A stretch of DNA of 64,000 nucleotides from the NCBI RefSeq assembly GCF_004217495.1, contig NZ_SHLC01000001.1:1612001-1676000 (forward strand). Direction: 5' to 3'. A program made the position numbers and the translations under genes. The notes beneath the pieces are model-generated. The model made no database searches. It had not been told where the DNA came from and worked only from the letters and a program-made list of their open reading frames with translations. This DNA is from Microterricola gilva. Lineage in GTDB: Bacteria; Actinomycetota; Actinomycetes; Actinomycetales; Microbacteriaceae. The first letter of the stretch is position 1, and each line of letters begins with the position of its first letter. This document shows positions 17,842 to 26,903 of the stretch, piece by piece.

Positions 17842-18183
17842 ATGCCATGGTGGAGTTGGTGGCTGATCTGGGGTGGCCTCATCCTCGGCCTGCTCGGAAT
17901 GCTCGCGTATTTTGCCGTCGTGTTGTTCCGCAAGACGATGGCAGCGGCCGAGGAGCTCAGCACCCTGGGCGACGCGCTCAGCGTGCTCGATGCACAGCTG
18001 GACGACGTGGCACCGGGCCGCAAACCCTCAGCAGTCTTTCAGCCGAGCGCCGAGCTCGCCCTCGTTGTGCAACAGAACCGCGTCGTTCGGGCCGAAAAGC
18101 GGCAGCGCAGCCGCGACAAGCGCATCACGCGGGGTAAACTACTCGTACGCTCCGCCGAGAATTGGACTCAACCACATGCTTAA
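17842..18183 (+). CDS. Small membrane protein upstream of tatA
   Basis: The 113-residue protein begins MPWWSWWLIWGG and has one N-terminal membrane helix (to about residue 31), then a helical, charged cytosolic tail ending KRITRGKLLVRSAENW. It has no recognised domain. Position between pafC and tatA and an 8-bp overlap with tatA suggest it belongs to the same operon. Its role, possibly in Tat assembly or regulation, is inference from location only. Confidence 0.75.
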   Translation: MPWWSWWLIWGGLILGLLGMLAYFAVVLFRKTMAAAEELSTLGDALSVLDAQLDDVAPGRKPSAVFQPSAELALVVQQNRVVRAEKRQRSRDKRITRGKLLVRSAENWTQPHA

Positions 18184-18385
18184 CAACCTCACCGGATGGC
18201 ACGCAATCATCATCCTCGTGGTGATCTTGCTTCTCTTCGGCGCACCCAAACTTCCCGCCCTGGCGCGCAGCCTCGGTCAGTCGATGAAGATCCTCAAGTC
18301 TGAGATCAAGCCGGATGCCGCAGCGAAGGACGCGTCGACCGAGGGCGCAGAGCCCGCGGCATCCGACACAACTCCCAAGCCTTAA
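18176..18385 (+). CDS. tatA: Sec-independent translocase subunit TatA
   Basis: The 69-residue TatA/E protein has one membrane helix (GWHAIIILVVILLLFGAPKLP), the hinge and amphipathic helix with the conserved FG-PKLP pattern, and an acidic tail. It forms the pore component of the twin-arginine export system. The start overlaps the previous gene by 8 bp and tatC starts 3 bp after its stop. Confidence 0.95.
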   Translation: MLNNLTGWHAIIILVVILLLFGAPKLPALARSLGQSMKILKSEIKPDAAAKDASTEGAEPAASDTTPKP

Positions 18386-18388
18386 GTA

Positions 18389-19186
18389 GTGTCTGAACGC
18401 GACACGCGCCGCAGCCGCGAAGGCAAGATGCCGCTTGGCGCTCATCTCCTTGAGCTGCGCAAGCGGCTCTTTCTCGCGGCCATCGGCGTCGTCATCGGCG
18501 CGGCCATCGGCTGGATGCTCTCCGAGTGGATCTGGGAGCAGCTGCGGGAACCCGTGACCGCGATGGCCGAGGCCCAGCACCGCAAGGCCGAGATCAACTA
18601 CCCGCACATCACCTCGGCGTTCGACCTGCGCCTGCAGATCTCGCTGTACTCCGGTCTGATCCTGTCCAGCCCGATGTGGCTGTACCAGATCTTCGCCTTC
18701 CTCACGCCTGGCCTCACCGGCAAGGAGAAGCGCTACACCTTCGGCTTCTTCTTCACCGCCGTTCCGCTGTTCTTCGTCGGCTGCGCGGCCGGCTGGATCG
18801 TGCTGCCGAACATCGTCGGCCTGATGGCCAGCTTCGCGCCGACCGACACCGTCACCTACTTCGAGGCGACCGCCTACTTCAACTTCGTGCTGAAGCTGCT
18901 GCTCGCCATCGGCGTTGCCTTCGTGTTGCCGGTCTTCCTGGTCCTGTTGAACTTCGCGGGCATCCTGAGCGCGGTATCCATCATCAAGTCGTGGCGCATC
19001 GCGATCCTGATCATCTGCCTCTTCACCGCGATCGCCACCCCGGCCGCCGACGTCGTCTCCATGTTCATGCTCGCCATCCCGATGGTGCTGCTCTACTTCC
19101 TGGCATACGGCATCGCATTCCTGCACGATCGGCGAATGGCCAAGCGCGCGGCTGCGCTGGAGGCCGAGTACGCCGATCTAGGCTAG
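18389..19186 (+). CDS. tatC: Sec-independent translocase subunit TatC
   Basis: The 265-residue six-helix protein binds twin-arginine signal peptides. Conserved features include MPLGAHLLELRKRL at the N-terminus, the periplasmic FLTPGLTGKEKRY segment, and FVLPVFLVLL. A GTG start at 18389 fits the tight spacing to tatA. No tatB is visible; many Actinobacteria encode it elsewhere. Confidence 0.97.
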   Translation: MSERDTRRSREGKMPLGAHLLELRKRLFLAAIGVVIGAAIGWMLSEWIWEQLREPVTAMAEAQHRKAEINYPHITSAFDLRLQISLYSGLILSSPMWLYQIFAFLTPGLTGKEKRYTFGFFFTAVPLFFVGCAAGWIVLPNIVGLMASFAPTDTVTYFEATAYFNFVLKLLLAIGVAFVLPVFLVLLNFAGILSAVSIIKSWRIAILIICLFTAIATPAADVVSMFMLAIPMVLLYFLAYGIAFLHDRRMAKRAAALEAEYADLG

Positions 19187-19190
19187 GGGC

Positions 19191-21629
19191 GTGACCACAC
19201 TCTCCCCGGCCGAGCGTTACGCGGCCTCCCGTCTGAACCAGCGGACGCCCCTCGTTCAGGCGTTCCGCGAATTGCAGCGCTTCGATCTCGACCCCTTCCA
19301 GAAGGCGGCCTGCTCGTCGCTCGAAGCGGGGCGCAGCGTGCTCGTCGCCGCGCCGACCGGTGCAGGCAAGACGATCGTGGCCGAGTTCGCGGTCTACCAG
19401 GCGATGCAGGAGCCCTCGGCGAAGGTCTTCTACACGGCGCCGATGAAGGCGTTGAGCAACCAGAAGTTCCAGGAGTTCGTCGCAGACTACGGCCCGGAGA
19501 ACGTCGGGCTGCTCACCGGTGACACCAACATCAACTCCGGTGCGCGCATCGTGGTGATGACCACCGAGGTGCTGCGCAACATGCTCTACGCCGACTCGGA
19601 TCTGCTCGCCGACCTCGCCTTCGTCGTGATGGACGAGGTGCACTACCTCGCCGACCGCTTCCGCGGTGCCGTCTGGGAGGAGGTGATCATCCACCTGCCG
19701 AGCGAGGTGAAGCTCGTCGCCCTCAGCGCGACCGTCTCCAATGCAGAGGAGTTCGGCGACTGGCTGCAGGCCGTGCGCGGCGACACGGACGTGATCGTCT
19801 CGGAGGAGCGCCCCGTTCCGCTCGAGCAACACGTGCTGGCCAGGGGCCGCATGGTGGATCTCTTCGACTCCTCCGGGGTCGCCGCGACGAACAGGGTGAA
19901 CCCCGAGCTGGTCCAGCTGGCCAAGGGCGGCTCCCGCTCGATCAACTCCCGGTCCACCCGCGGCCGGCGCGGCCACGACCGCGGTGGGTTCAACCAGCCG
20001 TCGGCGTCGGCGCACAAGCTTGACCGCTCCGCCGTCGTCGCGATGCTCGACGGCAAGAACCTGTTGCCGGCCATCTTCTTCATCTTCAGCCGCGTCGGCT
20101 GCGATCAGGCCGTGCGCCAGGTGCTGCGCGCCGGCGTGCGCCTGACCGAGGCCCACGAGCGCGACGAGATCCGCGCCATCGTCGAGGATCGCTGCCGCAC
20201 CCTGCTCGACGAGGACCTCGCGGTGCTCGGCTACTGGGAGTGGCTTGAGGGCCTCGAGCGGGGCGTCGCCGCCCACCACGCCGGAATGCTCCCCGCGTTC
20301 AAGGAGGTGGTCGAGGAACTGTTCCAGCGCAAGCTGGTCAAGGCCGTCTTCGCCACGGAGACCCTCGCCCTCGGCATCAACATGCCTGCCCGCACCGTCG
20401 TGCTCGAGAAGCTCGAGAAGTTCAACGGCGAGGCCAGGGTCCCGATCACACCGGGGGAGTACACCCAGCTCACCGGACGTGCCGGCCGCCGCGGCATCGA
20501 CGTCGAGGGCCACTCCGTCATCCACTGGCAGGACGGGCTCGACCCGCAGGCCGTCGCGTCACTCGCCTCCAGGCGCAGCTACCCGATGAACTCGAGCTTC
20601 CGCCCGACGTACAACATGGCCGTCAACCTGATCGAGCAGTTCGGGCGGTCGCGCGCCCGTGACATCCTCGAGTCCTCCTTCGCCCAGTTCCAGGCCGACC
20701 GGGCCGTCGTCGACCTCGCCCGCACCGCCAGACAACAGCAGGAGTCGCTCGACGGCTACGCGCAGTCGATGACCTGCCACCTCGGCGACTTCGTCGAGTA
20801 TGCCGGCATCCGCCGCACCCTCAGCGATCTCGAGAAGCAGGCCTCACGTGCCGACCAGCAGTCGCGGGCCGCCCGCGACAAGCTGCAGAAGGAGCTCAAT
20901 GCGCTGCGCAAGAAGATGCGCGCGCACGGATGCCACAGCTGCCCAGACCGCGAGGTGCACGCCCGCTGGGCAGAGCGCTGGTTCAAGCTGAAGAAGCAGA
21001 ACGACGCCCTGAAGGCGCAGATCCGCTCGCGGACCGGTGCCGTCGCCCGCGTCTTCGACCGGGTGACCGATCTGCTGCTCGGCTTCGGCTACCTCGTCAG
21101 GGACGCCAGCGGCAAGCTGACGGCGAGCGAGAGCGGCCGTATGCTCCGCCGCATCTACGGCGAACGCGACCTGCTCGTGGCCGAGTCGCTGCGGCGTGGC
21201 CTCTGGGACAAGCTCGATGCCCCCAGCCTGGCCGCGATGGCGACGACCCTCGTCTACGAGCCGCGCCGCGACGAGGGAACGCTCTCGGAGCGCTACCTGC
21301 CTCGCGGGGCCTTCCTCGAGGCGTTCGACGCCACCGGCACCCTCTGGAGTGATCTGGACGACCTCGAGCGCGAGCACCGGCTTCCAGGCAGCGAGCCGCC
21401 GGCGACCGGCCTGGCGCTGGCGATGTGGAAGTGGGCGAAGGGCGCACCGCTCGGCGAGGTGTTGAGCGACGCCGACATGGCCGCGGGTGACTTCGTACGG
21501 TGGACCAAGCAGACGATCGACCTGCTCGACCAGCTCTCCGTCGTGGCCGACAACCCGGTCGCCGCGAATGCCCGCCTCGCCATGGACTCCGTGCGCCGTG
21601 GCATCGTTGCCTACTCCTCGGTCGCATAG
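19191..21629 (+). CDS. helY: Ski2/Mtr4-type DEAD-box RNA helicase HelY
   Basis: This 812-residue superfamily 2 helicase has motif I APTGAGKT, motif Ia PMKALSNQK, motif II DEVHYL (a DEVH variant), motif III LSATVSN, and C-terminal helicase motifs including ALGINMPARTV and QLTGRAGRRGID. A C-terminal extension includes a cysteine pair, HGCHSCPDRE. Relatives work in RNA processing and decay. GTG start 5 bp after tatC; the tatC-helY order is standard near the actinobacterial proteasome locus. Confidence 0.94.
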   Translation: MTTLSPAERYAASRLNQRTPLVQAFRELQRFDLDPFQKAACSSLEAGRSVLVAAPTGAGKTIVAEFAVYQAMQEPSAKVFYTAPMKALSNQKFQEFVADYGPENVGLLTGDTNINSGARIVVMTTEVLRNMLYADSDLLADLAFVVMDEVHYLADRFRGAVWEEVIIHLPSEVKLVALSATVSNAEEFGDWLQAVRGDTDVIVSEERPVPLEQHVLARGRMVDLFDSSGVAATNRVNPELVQLAKGGSRSINSRSTRGRRGHDRGGFNQPSASAHKLDRSAVVAMLDGKNLLPAIFFIFSRVGCDQAVRQVLRAGVRLTEAHERDEIRAIVEDRCRTLLDEDLAVLGYWEWLEGLERGVAAHHAGMLPAFKEVVEELFQRKLVKAVFATETLALGINMPARTVVLEKLEKFNGEARVPITPGEYTQLTGRAGRRGIDVEGHSVIHWQDGLDPQAVASLASRRSYPMNSSFRPTYNMAVNLIEQFGRSRARDILESSFAQFQADRAVVDLARTARQQQESLDGYAQSMTCHLGDFVEYAGIRRTLSDLEKQASRADQQSRAARDKLQKELNALRKKMRAHGCHSCPDREVHARWAERWFKLKKQNDALKAQIRSRTGAVARVFDRVTDLLLGFGYLVRDASGKLTASESGRMLRRIYGERDLLVAESLRRGLWDKLDAPSLAAMATTLVYEPRRDEGTLSERYLPRGAFLEAFDATGTLWSDLDDLEREHRLPGSEPPATGLALAMWKWAKGAPLGEVLSDADMAAGDFVRWTKQTIDLLDQLSVVADNPVAANARLAMDSVRRGIVAYSSVA

Positions 21630-21632
21630 GCT

Positions 21633-23210
21633 GTGCAGGTGGTAGCGAAGGGTATCGATGTGCGCGCCGTGCCTCTGTATCCCATCTGGCTCGCGATGCC
21701 GTTGGCTGCGGCATCCGGCGTGCTGCTCGACGGCGCCTTCCCCGACACCGGGATCTGGCCGCTCGCACCCGTCGCGGTCGCGTTGCTCTTCACGACGCTG
21801 CTCGGCCGCGGACCGTGGATGGGGTGGCTGCTCGGGCTCATCGCCGGGCTTGCCTTCTGGCTGACCCACATTCACTGGCTGACGCTGTATCTGGGGCCTC
21901 TGCCCTGGGTGGCACTCGCCGTGCTCCAGGCGATCTTCTTCTCGATCGCCGTCGCGATGATCTCGGTCGTGCTGCGCTGGGGGCCACGAGTGTGGCCGTC
22001 ACGGCTCGGCCGCCTCGGCATGGTTCCGCTGGTCGTGGCCGGCCTCTGGACGGCCAGGGAGGCGATCGCCGCGGTGTGGCCGTACGGCGGTTTCGCCTGG
22101 GGCAGGCTCGCCCTCTCGCAGACAGAGGGGCCCTTCGCCGGGCTGCTCAGCCTGGTCGGCGCCTCCGGGCTCAGCTTCCTGATCGCGTTGCTGGCCGCGC
22201 TCGGCGTGCAGCTGCTCCGTGAGCGCACGCTGTCGTTCAGCTGGCGCGGCGGCATCGCCGTCGCCGCGATCGCCCTGCTCATCGCGATTCCGGCGTGGCC
22301 GGTGCTGCAGTCTGGCACGACGCGGCTCGCCGCCGTGCAGGGCAACGCGAACGCCGGCCTCTTCGCCGAGTACGTTCCCGGCGAGATCCTCGCCAATCAC
22401 GTCAGCGAGACGCTGCCGCTGGTCGGCGAGGACGTCGACATGGTCGTCTGGCCGGAGAACGGTTCAGACATCGACCCGCTGCGCAGCGAGCTGTCGGCGC
22501 GGACCCTCGACAGCATCAGCGAGCGGATGCAGGCACCGCTCGTCGTTGGAACCATCACGCTGCGCGACGACAAGTTCTACAACAGCTCCCTGCTGTGGAA
22601 GGCGGGGGAGGGAGCGGTGCAGATCTACGACAAGGTGCACCCGGTTCCCTTCGCCGAGTACATGCCCGACCGCGAGTTCTGGCGCCCGTTCGCCCCTGAC
22701 CTGATCGACCTGATCAGCCGCGACTACGAGATCGGCACGCAGTCGAACATCTTCGACATCGACGGGATCCTCGCCGGCATCGCCATCTGCTTCGACATCG
22801 CGGACGATCAGCTGGTCAAGGAGATGATCTCCGGCGGGTCGGAGCTCATCCTCGCGCAGACGAACAACGCCGACTTCGGCAGCGCGGAGCGGTACACGGA
22901 CGAGAGCATCCAACAGCTCGCGATCGCCCGCATGCGCGCGATCGAGACCGGTCGCACGGTCGTGAACATCTCGACGGTGAGCTCGAGTGCGATCATCGCC
23001 CCCGATGGCAGCACGATTGCATCGATCCCCGACTTCACGGCGGGATCGATGGTCGAGGAGGTTCCGCTCAGCACCACGGTGACGCCGGCCATCGCCGCGG
23101 GTCGGGGCATCGAGTGGCTGGTCTCCGGGCTCGGACTCGCCGGATTCGTGCTCGCCGTGATCACCGCCGCGCGCACGCGCAGGTCCCGCGTCATGGTGTC
23201 ACGTGGTTGA
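21633..23210 (+). CDS. lnt: Apolipoprotein N-acyltransferase
   Basis: This 525-residue membrane enzyme adds the third acyl chain to lipoproteins. It has about six N-terminal membrane helices followed by a carbon-nitrogen hydrolase domain with catalytic Glu in VVWPENG (E275), Lys in YDKVHPVPF (K334) and Cys in AICFDIADD (C386). A C-terminal membrane helix closes the protein. GTG start 3 bp after helY. The 3' end overlaps ppm by 8 bp; in some mycobacteria these two functions are one fused protein. Confidence 0.94.
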   Translation: MQVVAKGIDVRAVPLYPIWLAMPLAAASGVLLDGAFPDTGIWPLAPVAVALLFTTLLGRGPWMGWLLGLIAGLAFWLTHIHWLTLYLGPLPWVALAVLQAIFFSIAVAMISVVLRWGPRVWPSRLGRLGMVPLVVAGLWTAREAIAAVWPYGGFAWGRLALSQTEGPFAGLLSLVGASGLSFLIALLAALGVQLLRERTLSFSWRGGIAVAAIALLIAIPAWPVLQSGTTRLAAVQGNANAGLFAEYVPGEILANHVSETLPLVGEDVDMVVWPENGSDIDPLRSELSARTLDSISERMQAPLVVGTITLRDDKFYNSSLLWKAGEGAVQIYDKVHPVPFAEYMPDREFWRPFAPDLIDLISRDYEIGTQSNIFDIDGILAGIAICFDIADDQLVKEMISGGSELILAQTNNADFGSAERYTDESIQQLAIARMRAIETGRTVVNISTVSSSAIIAPDGSTIASIPDFTAGSMVEEVPLSTTVTPAIAAGRGIEWLVSGLGLAGFVLAVITAARTRRSRVMVSRG

Positions 23211-23958
23211 GCCGGTCGGGCGCGGGACCCTCGTCGTCGTCCCGACGTTCCAGGAGAGCGCCAGCATCCGCTCGATCATCGCGCGGATCCGCGCGGCACT
23301 GCCGGCGGCCGACATCCTCGTCGTCGACGACAACAGCCCGGACGGCACCGCTCAGATCGTGTCGCAGCTGGCCAGAGACGACGAGCGGTTGGCCGTACTG
23401 GTGCGCCCGGACAAGAGTGGCCTCGGCCGTGCCTACCTCTCCGGCTTCCGCTACGCACTCGACAACGGTTACGACTACGTCGTGGAGATCGACGCGGACG
23501 GGTCCCATGATCCGGCCGAGCTCCCACGCATGCTGGAACTCGCGGCGGCCGGCGCGGACCTCGTGATCGGGTCCCGGTGGGTGCCGGGCGGTGGCGTCAG
23601 CAACTGGTCGAAGACGAGACAGGCCATCTCCAGGGCGGGCAATCGCTACTCCCGCTTCATGCTCGGCTCGCGGGTCCGCGACATCACGGCCGGCTTCCGG
23701 GTGTTCAGGGCGCAGACGCTGCGTATGCTGCTCGAGGAACCGACCTCCAGCCAGGGGTACTGCTTTCAGATCGAGATGGCGTGGCATGCGGAGCGCGCCG
23801 GCCTGGTGATCCGCGAGCACCCGATCACCTTCGAGGAGCGCGCGGAGGGCGAATCCAAGATGCACCTCGGCATCGTGGCGGAGGCGCTCTGGCGGGTCAC
23901 AGTGTGGGGTGTGCAGAAACGGCTATCGCCGGGCCCCCAAGCCCGGCGATCCGATTAG
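23203..23958 (+). CDS. ppm1: Polyprenol-phosphate mannosyltransferase
   Basis: This 251-residue GT2-family glycosyltransferase transfers mannose from GDP-mannose to polyprenyl phosphate, giving the donor for protein O-mannosylation and lipoglycan synthesis. Motifs are LVVDDNSPDGTA and VEIDADGSHDP (DXD-like metal site) and QMAW-type CFQIEMAW near residue 187. There is no C-terminal membrane domain, as in bacterial soluble forms, so it probably works beside Lnt at the membrane. Confidence 0.93.
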   Translation: MVEPVGRGTLVVVPTFQESASIRSIIARIRAALPAADILVVDDNSPDGTAQIVSQLARDDERLAVLVRPDKSGLGRAYLSGFRYALDNGYDYVVEIDADGSHDPAELPRMLELAAAGADLVIGSRWVPGGGVSNWSKTRQAISRAGNRYSRFMLGSRVRDITAGFRVFRAQTLRMLLEEPTSSQGYCFQIEMAWHAERAGLVIREHPITFEERAEGESKMHLGIVAEALWRVTVWGVQKRLSPGPQARRSD

Positions 23959-24000
23959 CGTTGTGCCGATGGCACGCGCCATGAGTGCACTGACGGCGCG

Positions 24001-24366
24001 TTAGGCGCCGACCTTGCTCGTGCCACGACGGGCCCGAAGGGCGACGAGGCGCTCCTCAAGCAGCTCTTCGAGCTCCTCGCGGGTGCGGCGCTCGAGCAGC
24101 ATGTCCCAGTGGGTGCGCGCGACCTTGTCTTCCGAGTGGTCGATGACGACCGGCTTCGAGTCGACGATCAGGCTGGCCTCGTGGCCGCAGTGCTTGCACT
24201 CCCACGCCTCGGGGGCTTCGGCTTCAGCCGAGAAGGTCATGACGGTGTCACGACCGCACGTGCCGCAGCGGTAGCTGTGGTTGACGCGTGGTGAAAAGCT
24301 GACACCCTCTTCGCTCTGCAGGCTTTGTGCGCCCAGTCTCATTCCACGCAAACTACGATCTGCCAT
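24001..24366 (-). CDS. rbpA: RNA polymerase-binding protein RbpA
   Basis: This 121-residue actinobacterial transcription activator binds RNA polymerase and the group 1/2 sigma factor and stabilises the open promoter complex. It has a zinc-ribbon core (CGTCGRDTVMTF, then WECKHCGHEA) and the sigma-interaction segment KVARTHWDMLLERRT. The gene is convergent with ppm, separated by about 42 bp. Confidence 0.97.
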   Translation of the reverse strand: MADRSLRGMRLGAQSLQSEEGVSFSPRVNHSYRCGTCGRDTVMTFSAEAEAPEAWECKHCGHEASLIVDSKPVVIDHSEDKVARTHWDMLLERRTREELEELLEERLVALRARRGTSKVGA

Positions 24367-24496
24367 TGTGTGGTCTCCTCTCGCGATGCATCCTCAGTTA
24401 TAGCGCTCCAAGCTGTGCGTTCGCTTGTCGGGCGGCGTGGCGAGGGGAGTGGGGTGCCGCTTATCAGGAAACTCTCAGTTTCGCCTGCGGTGCCGC

Positions 24497-25264
24497 TCAG
24501 TTGCGCGCGGCGATCAGCGGTACGGCCAGATCGGTGCGATCGGTGACGAGGCCGTCGACACCGAGGTCGAGCAGTGCGGACATGTCGCGCTCATCGTTCA
24601 CTGTCCAGACGTGCACCTCGACGCCGGCGCGGTGCATGGCGCGGATGACGCGGGGCGTTGTAACGCGCATCGGCCCTGCACTCTGCGGCACCTGCACGGC
24701 TGAGACTCCGCGGAGCGCCCAGCGCACGACGGGGGAGAGGCCGAGCTTGGCGGCGAGCAGCGCCAGCGTGAAGCGGGGCGCAGAGGCGGAGCTGGCGACA
24801 CCGGGAAGCAGCCGGGTCGTCTCGCGGCGGCGCCGTTCGGAGAACGACGTGATCAGCACGCGGTGCGTCGCGCCGGCCGCGCGCACGGCCGCCGCCGTCG
24901 GTGCGATCGCTGCGGCATCCTTCACATCGATGTTGAAGCGTGTGTCTGGGAAGGCGGCGAGAGCGTCGGCGAGCGAGACGATGTGTTGGCCGTCGCCGAG
25001 GTCGATCTCGCCGAGCTCGGCGAAAGTCAGTTCGCCCACCCGCTCCGACCGTGAGGCGACGCGGCTGAGATCGTCGTCGTGGCAGATCACGGCGACGCCG
25101 TCACTGCTGGCCTGGACGTCGGTTTCGACGTGGCTGGCACCGGCCGCGAGCGCATTGGCGAAGGCGAGCAGCGAGTTCTCGGGTGCGGCGGTGGCCAACC
25201 CTCTGTGCGCGAATACGCGGGGGCCGGTGCCGTGGAGGTAGGGCTTCGGGGCGTTGTGGTTCAG
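24497..25264 (-). CDS. Glycerophosphodiester phosphodiesterase (CTG start)
   Basis: This GDPD-family enzyme hydrolyses glycerophosphodiesters to glycerol-3-phosphate and an alcohol. Motifs are FAHRG (His about 20) with ENSLLAFANALAAGASHVETDV, CHDDDLSRV and VHVWTVNDERD. The only canonical start in frame, TTG at 25198, falls after the HRG motif and would delete the catalytic His. Upstream to the frame stop at 25322-25324 there is no ATG, GTG or TTG. A CTG at 25264 overlaps the stop of the upstream gene as CTGA, and is chosen. This gives 255 residues. Confidence 0.75.
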   Translation of the reverse strand: MNHNAPKPYLHGTGPRVFAHRGLATAAPENSLLAFANALAAGASHVETDVQASSDGVAVICHDDDLSRVASRSERVGELTFAELGEIDLGDGQHIVSLADALAAFPDTRFNIDVKDAAAIAPTAAAVRAAGATHRVLITSFSERRRRETTRLLPGVASSASAPRFTLALLAAKLGLSPVVRWALRGVSAVQVPQSAGPMRVTTPRVIRAMHRAGVEVHVWTVNDERDMSALLDLGVDGLVTDRTDLAVPLIAARN

Positions 25265-26223
25265 AGGGATGGGCCTGACTGTGCTGGAGGGCGGGGCGGT
25301 GGCGTTGCCGGAGGGGCGCCGTCACCGCTCGGTGGGATGAACGCCCTGCTGAGCCCCTTGAGCGCCTCGGTGAGTTCGCTGGGGATGATCCACAGCTTAT
25401 TCGACGGGTTGTCGGCGAGCTTCGGCAGTGTCTGCAGATATTGGTAGGCGAGCAGCTTCGGGTCTGGGTCTCCCTCGTGGATGGCACGGAAGACGGTCAT
25501 GATCGCCTCCGCCTCACCCTGCGCGCGCAGCACGGCGGCCTTGGCATCGCCCTCGGCACTGAGGATGGCGGCCTGCCTGGCTCCCTCCGCGGTGAGGATG
25601 GCCGACTGCTTGGTTCCCTCGGCCGTCAGGATCAAGGCGCGGCGGTCTCGCTCTGCGCGCATCTGCTTCTCCATCGAGTCCTGAATCGAGTGCGGCGGGT
25701 CGATGGCCTTGAGTTCGACGCGATTGACGCGGATGCCCCACTTGCCGGTCGCCTCGTCGAGCACGATGCGCAGTTGGCCGTTGATGTTGTCACGGCTGGT
25801 CAGCGCCTCCTCGAGGTTGAGCCCGCCGACGACGTTGCGGAGGGTGGTGGTGGCCAACTGCTCGACGGCGCCGAGATAGTTCGCGATCTCGTAGGTGGCC
25901 GCCCTGGCATCCGTCACCTGGAAGTACACGACGGTGTCGATCGAGACGACGAGGTTGTCCTCTGTGATGACCGGCTGCGGCGGAAAGGAGACCACCTGCT
26001 CGCGCATGTCGACCATGCGGTGCACCCGGTCGACGAAGGGGACCAGCAGGTTCAGACCGGGCTGCAGTGTCTTGTGGTAGCGGCCGAGCCGTTCGACGAC
26101 GCCGGCGGTGGCTTGAGAGACGATGCGGATTGAACGGAACAGGATGACGAGAACGAACACGACGATGACGACGATCACCGTCGCGATCACAATCTGCGTG
26201 ATCGTCTCTGCTGACACGTTCAT
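25261..26223 (-). CDS. Paraslipin / SPFH-domain protein
   Basis: The 320-residue membrane protein has an N-terminal helix (ITQIVIATVIVVIVVFVLVILF), an SPFH domain (AGVVERLGRYHKTLQPGLNLLVPF), a coiled coil (QDSMEKQMRAERDRRALI), and the repeated TAEGxxQxAIL pattern typical of QmcA/paraslipins, then a proline-rich C-terminal tail. It pairs with NfeD in the classic partner arrangement and overlaps its stop by ATGA. These proteins organise membrane microdomains. Confidence 0.93.
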   Translation of the reverse strand: MNVSAETITQIVIATVIVVIVVFVLVILFRSIRIVSQATAGVVERLGRYHKTLQPGLNLLVPFVDRVHRMVDMREQVVSFPPQPVITEDNLVVSIDTVVYFQVTDARAATYEIANYLGAVEQLATTTLRNVVGGLNLEEALTSRDNINGQLRIVLDEATGKWGIRVNRVELKAIDPPHSIQDSMEKQMRAERDRRALILTAEGTKQSAILTAEGARQAAILSAEGDAKAAVLRAQGEAEAIMTVFRAIHEGDPDPKLLAYQYLQTLPKLADNPSNKLWIIPSELTEALKGLSRAFIPPSGDGAPPATPPPRPPAQSGPSL

Positions 26224-26699
26224 GGCTGCGTCCTTTCGGCCGGAACGATGACGGCTGTTGCGCCGTCGATGCTGGTCACGAGCACGCGTTCACCCGCGGC
26301 GACAACGCGCTGTTCGGTGAGTGGCGACAGGCGGGCCGTCCACGTCTCGCCGTTGGCGAGCTTCACCTGGCCCGTGCCGAACTGGCCGCCGACGGATGCC
26401 ACGACGGTTCCGTCCGTGCCGAGCAGGGCGTCGACGTTGCTGCGGGCGGGGTCGCCGCCGCGTTTCAGCACACGGAGCAGCGGCGGGCGGATCAGCACCA
26501 GGAGCACGACGGCCAGCAGGGCGGCGATGACGAGTTGGAGCCACCACGGGGCACCGAAGAGGCCGGCGATCAGGCCGCCGACACTGCCGACCGCGATCAT
26601 CAGGAAGGTCAGCTCGAGGGTGACGACCTCGATCGTGAGGAACAGCAGGATGAGCACCAGCCAGACAATCCAGCCGTACGAAGCGACGAAGTCGTCCAT
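26220..26699 (-). CDS. NfeD-like membrane protein
   Basis: The 159-residue protein has three to four hydrophobic helices in the first half and a C-terminal OB-fold beta domain (LLGTDGTVVASVGGQFGTGQVKLANGETWTARL is the conserved beta region, quoted only by outline). It is the short form lacking the protease domain. It is the upstream partner of the paraslipin, overlapping by 4 bp. Confidence 0.9.
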   Translation of the reverse strand: MDDFVASYGWIVWLVLILLFLTIEVVTLELTFLMIAVGSVGGLIAGLFGAPWWLQLVIAALLAVVLLVLIRPPLLRVLKRGGDPARSNVDALLGTDGTVVASVGGQFGTGQVKLANGETWTARLSPLTEQRVVAAGERVLVTSIDGATAVIVPAERTQP

Positions 26700-26903
26700 G
26701 ACCGTTCCTCCCGACCGCTCTCACGATGCTTGATTCGAAACTAGCAGTTCAGGCCGGAAAAGCGCCCGAGTCTCGCTGTGAGTTGCACGCCAAGATCTAC
26801 CAGGGGCCGACGAATCGCTGGCCGGGAGATTGGTAGTCTCGATGCGGCGCTCTCGCGCACCGTTCTTCCGCAATTTGTCGTTCACCAACACGAGGAGACC
26901 TCC

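Noticed and set aside
19065-20525. 486-residue minus-strand frame opposite tatC-helY
   Set aside because: Antisense to two well-supported genes with full motif sets.
24497-25198. TTG start for the GDPD gene
   Set aside because: It would remove the catalytic HRG motif, which is present just upstream in the same frame.
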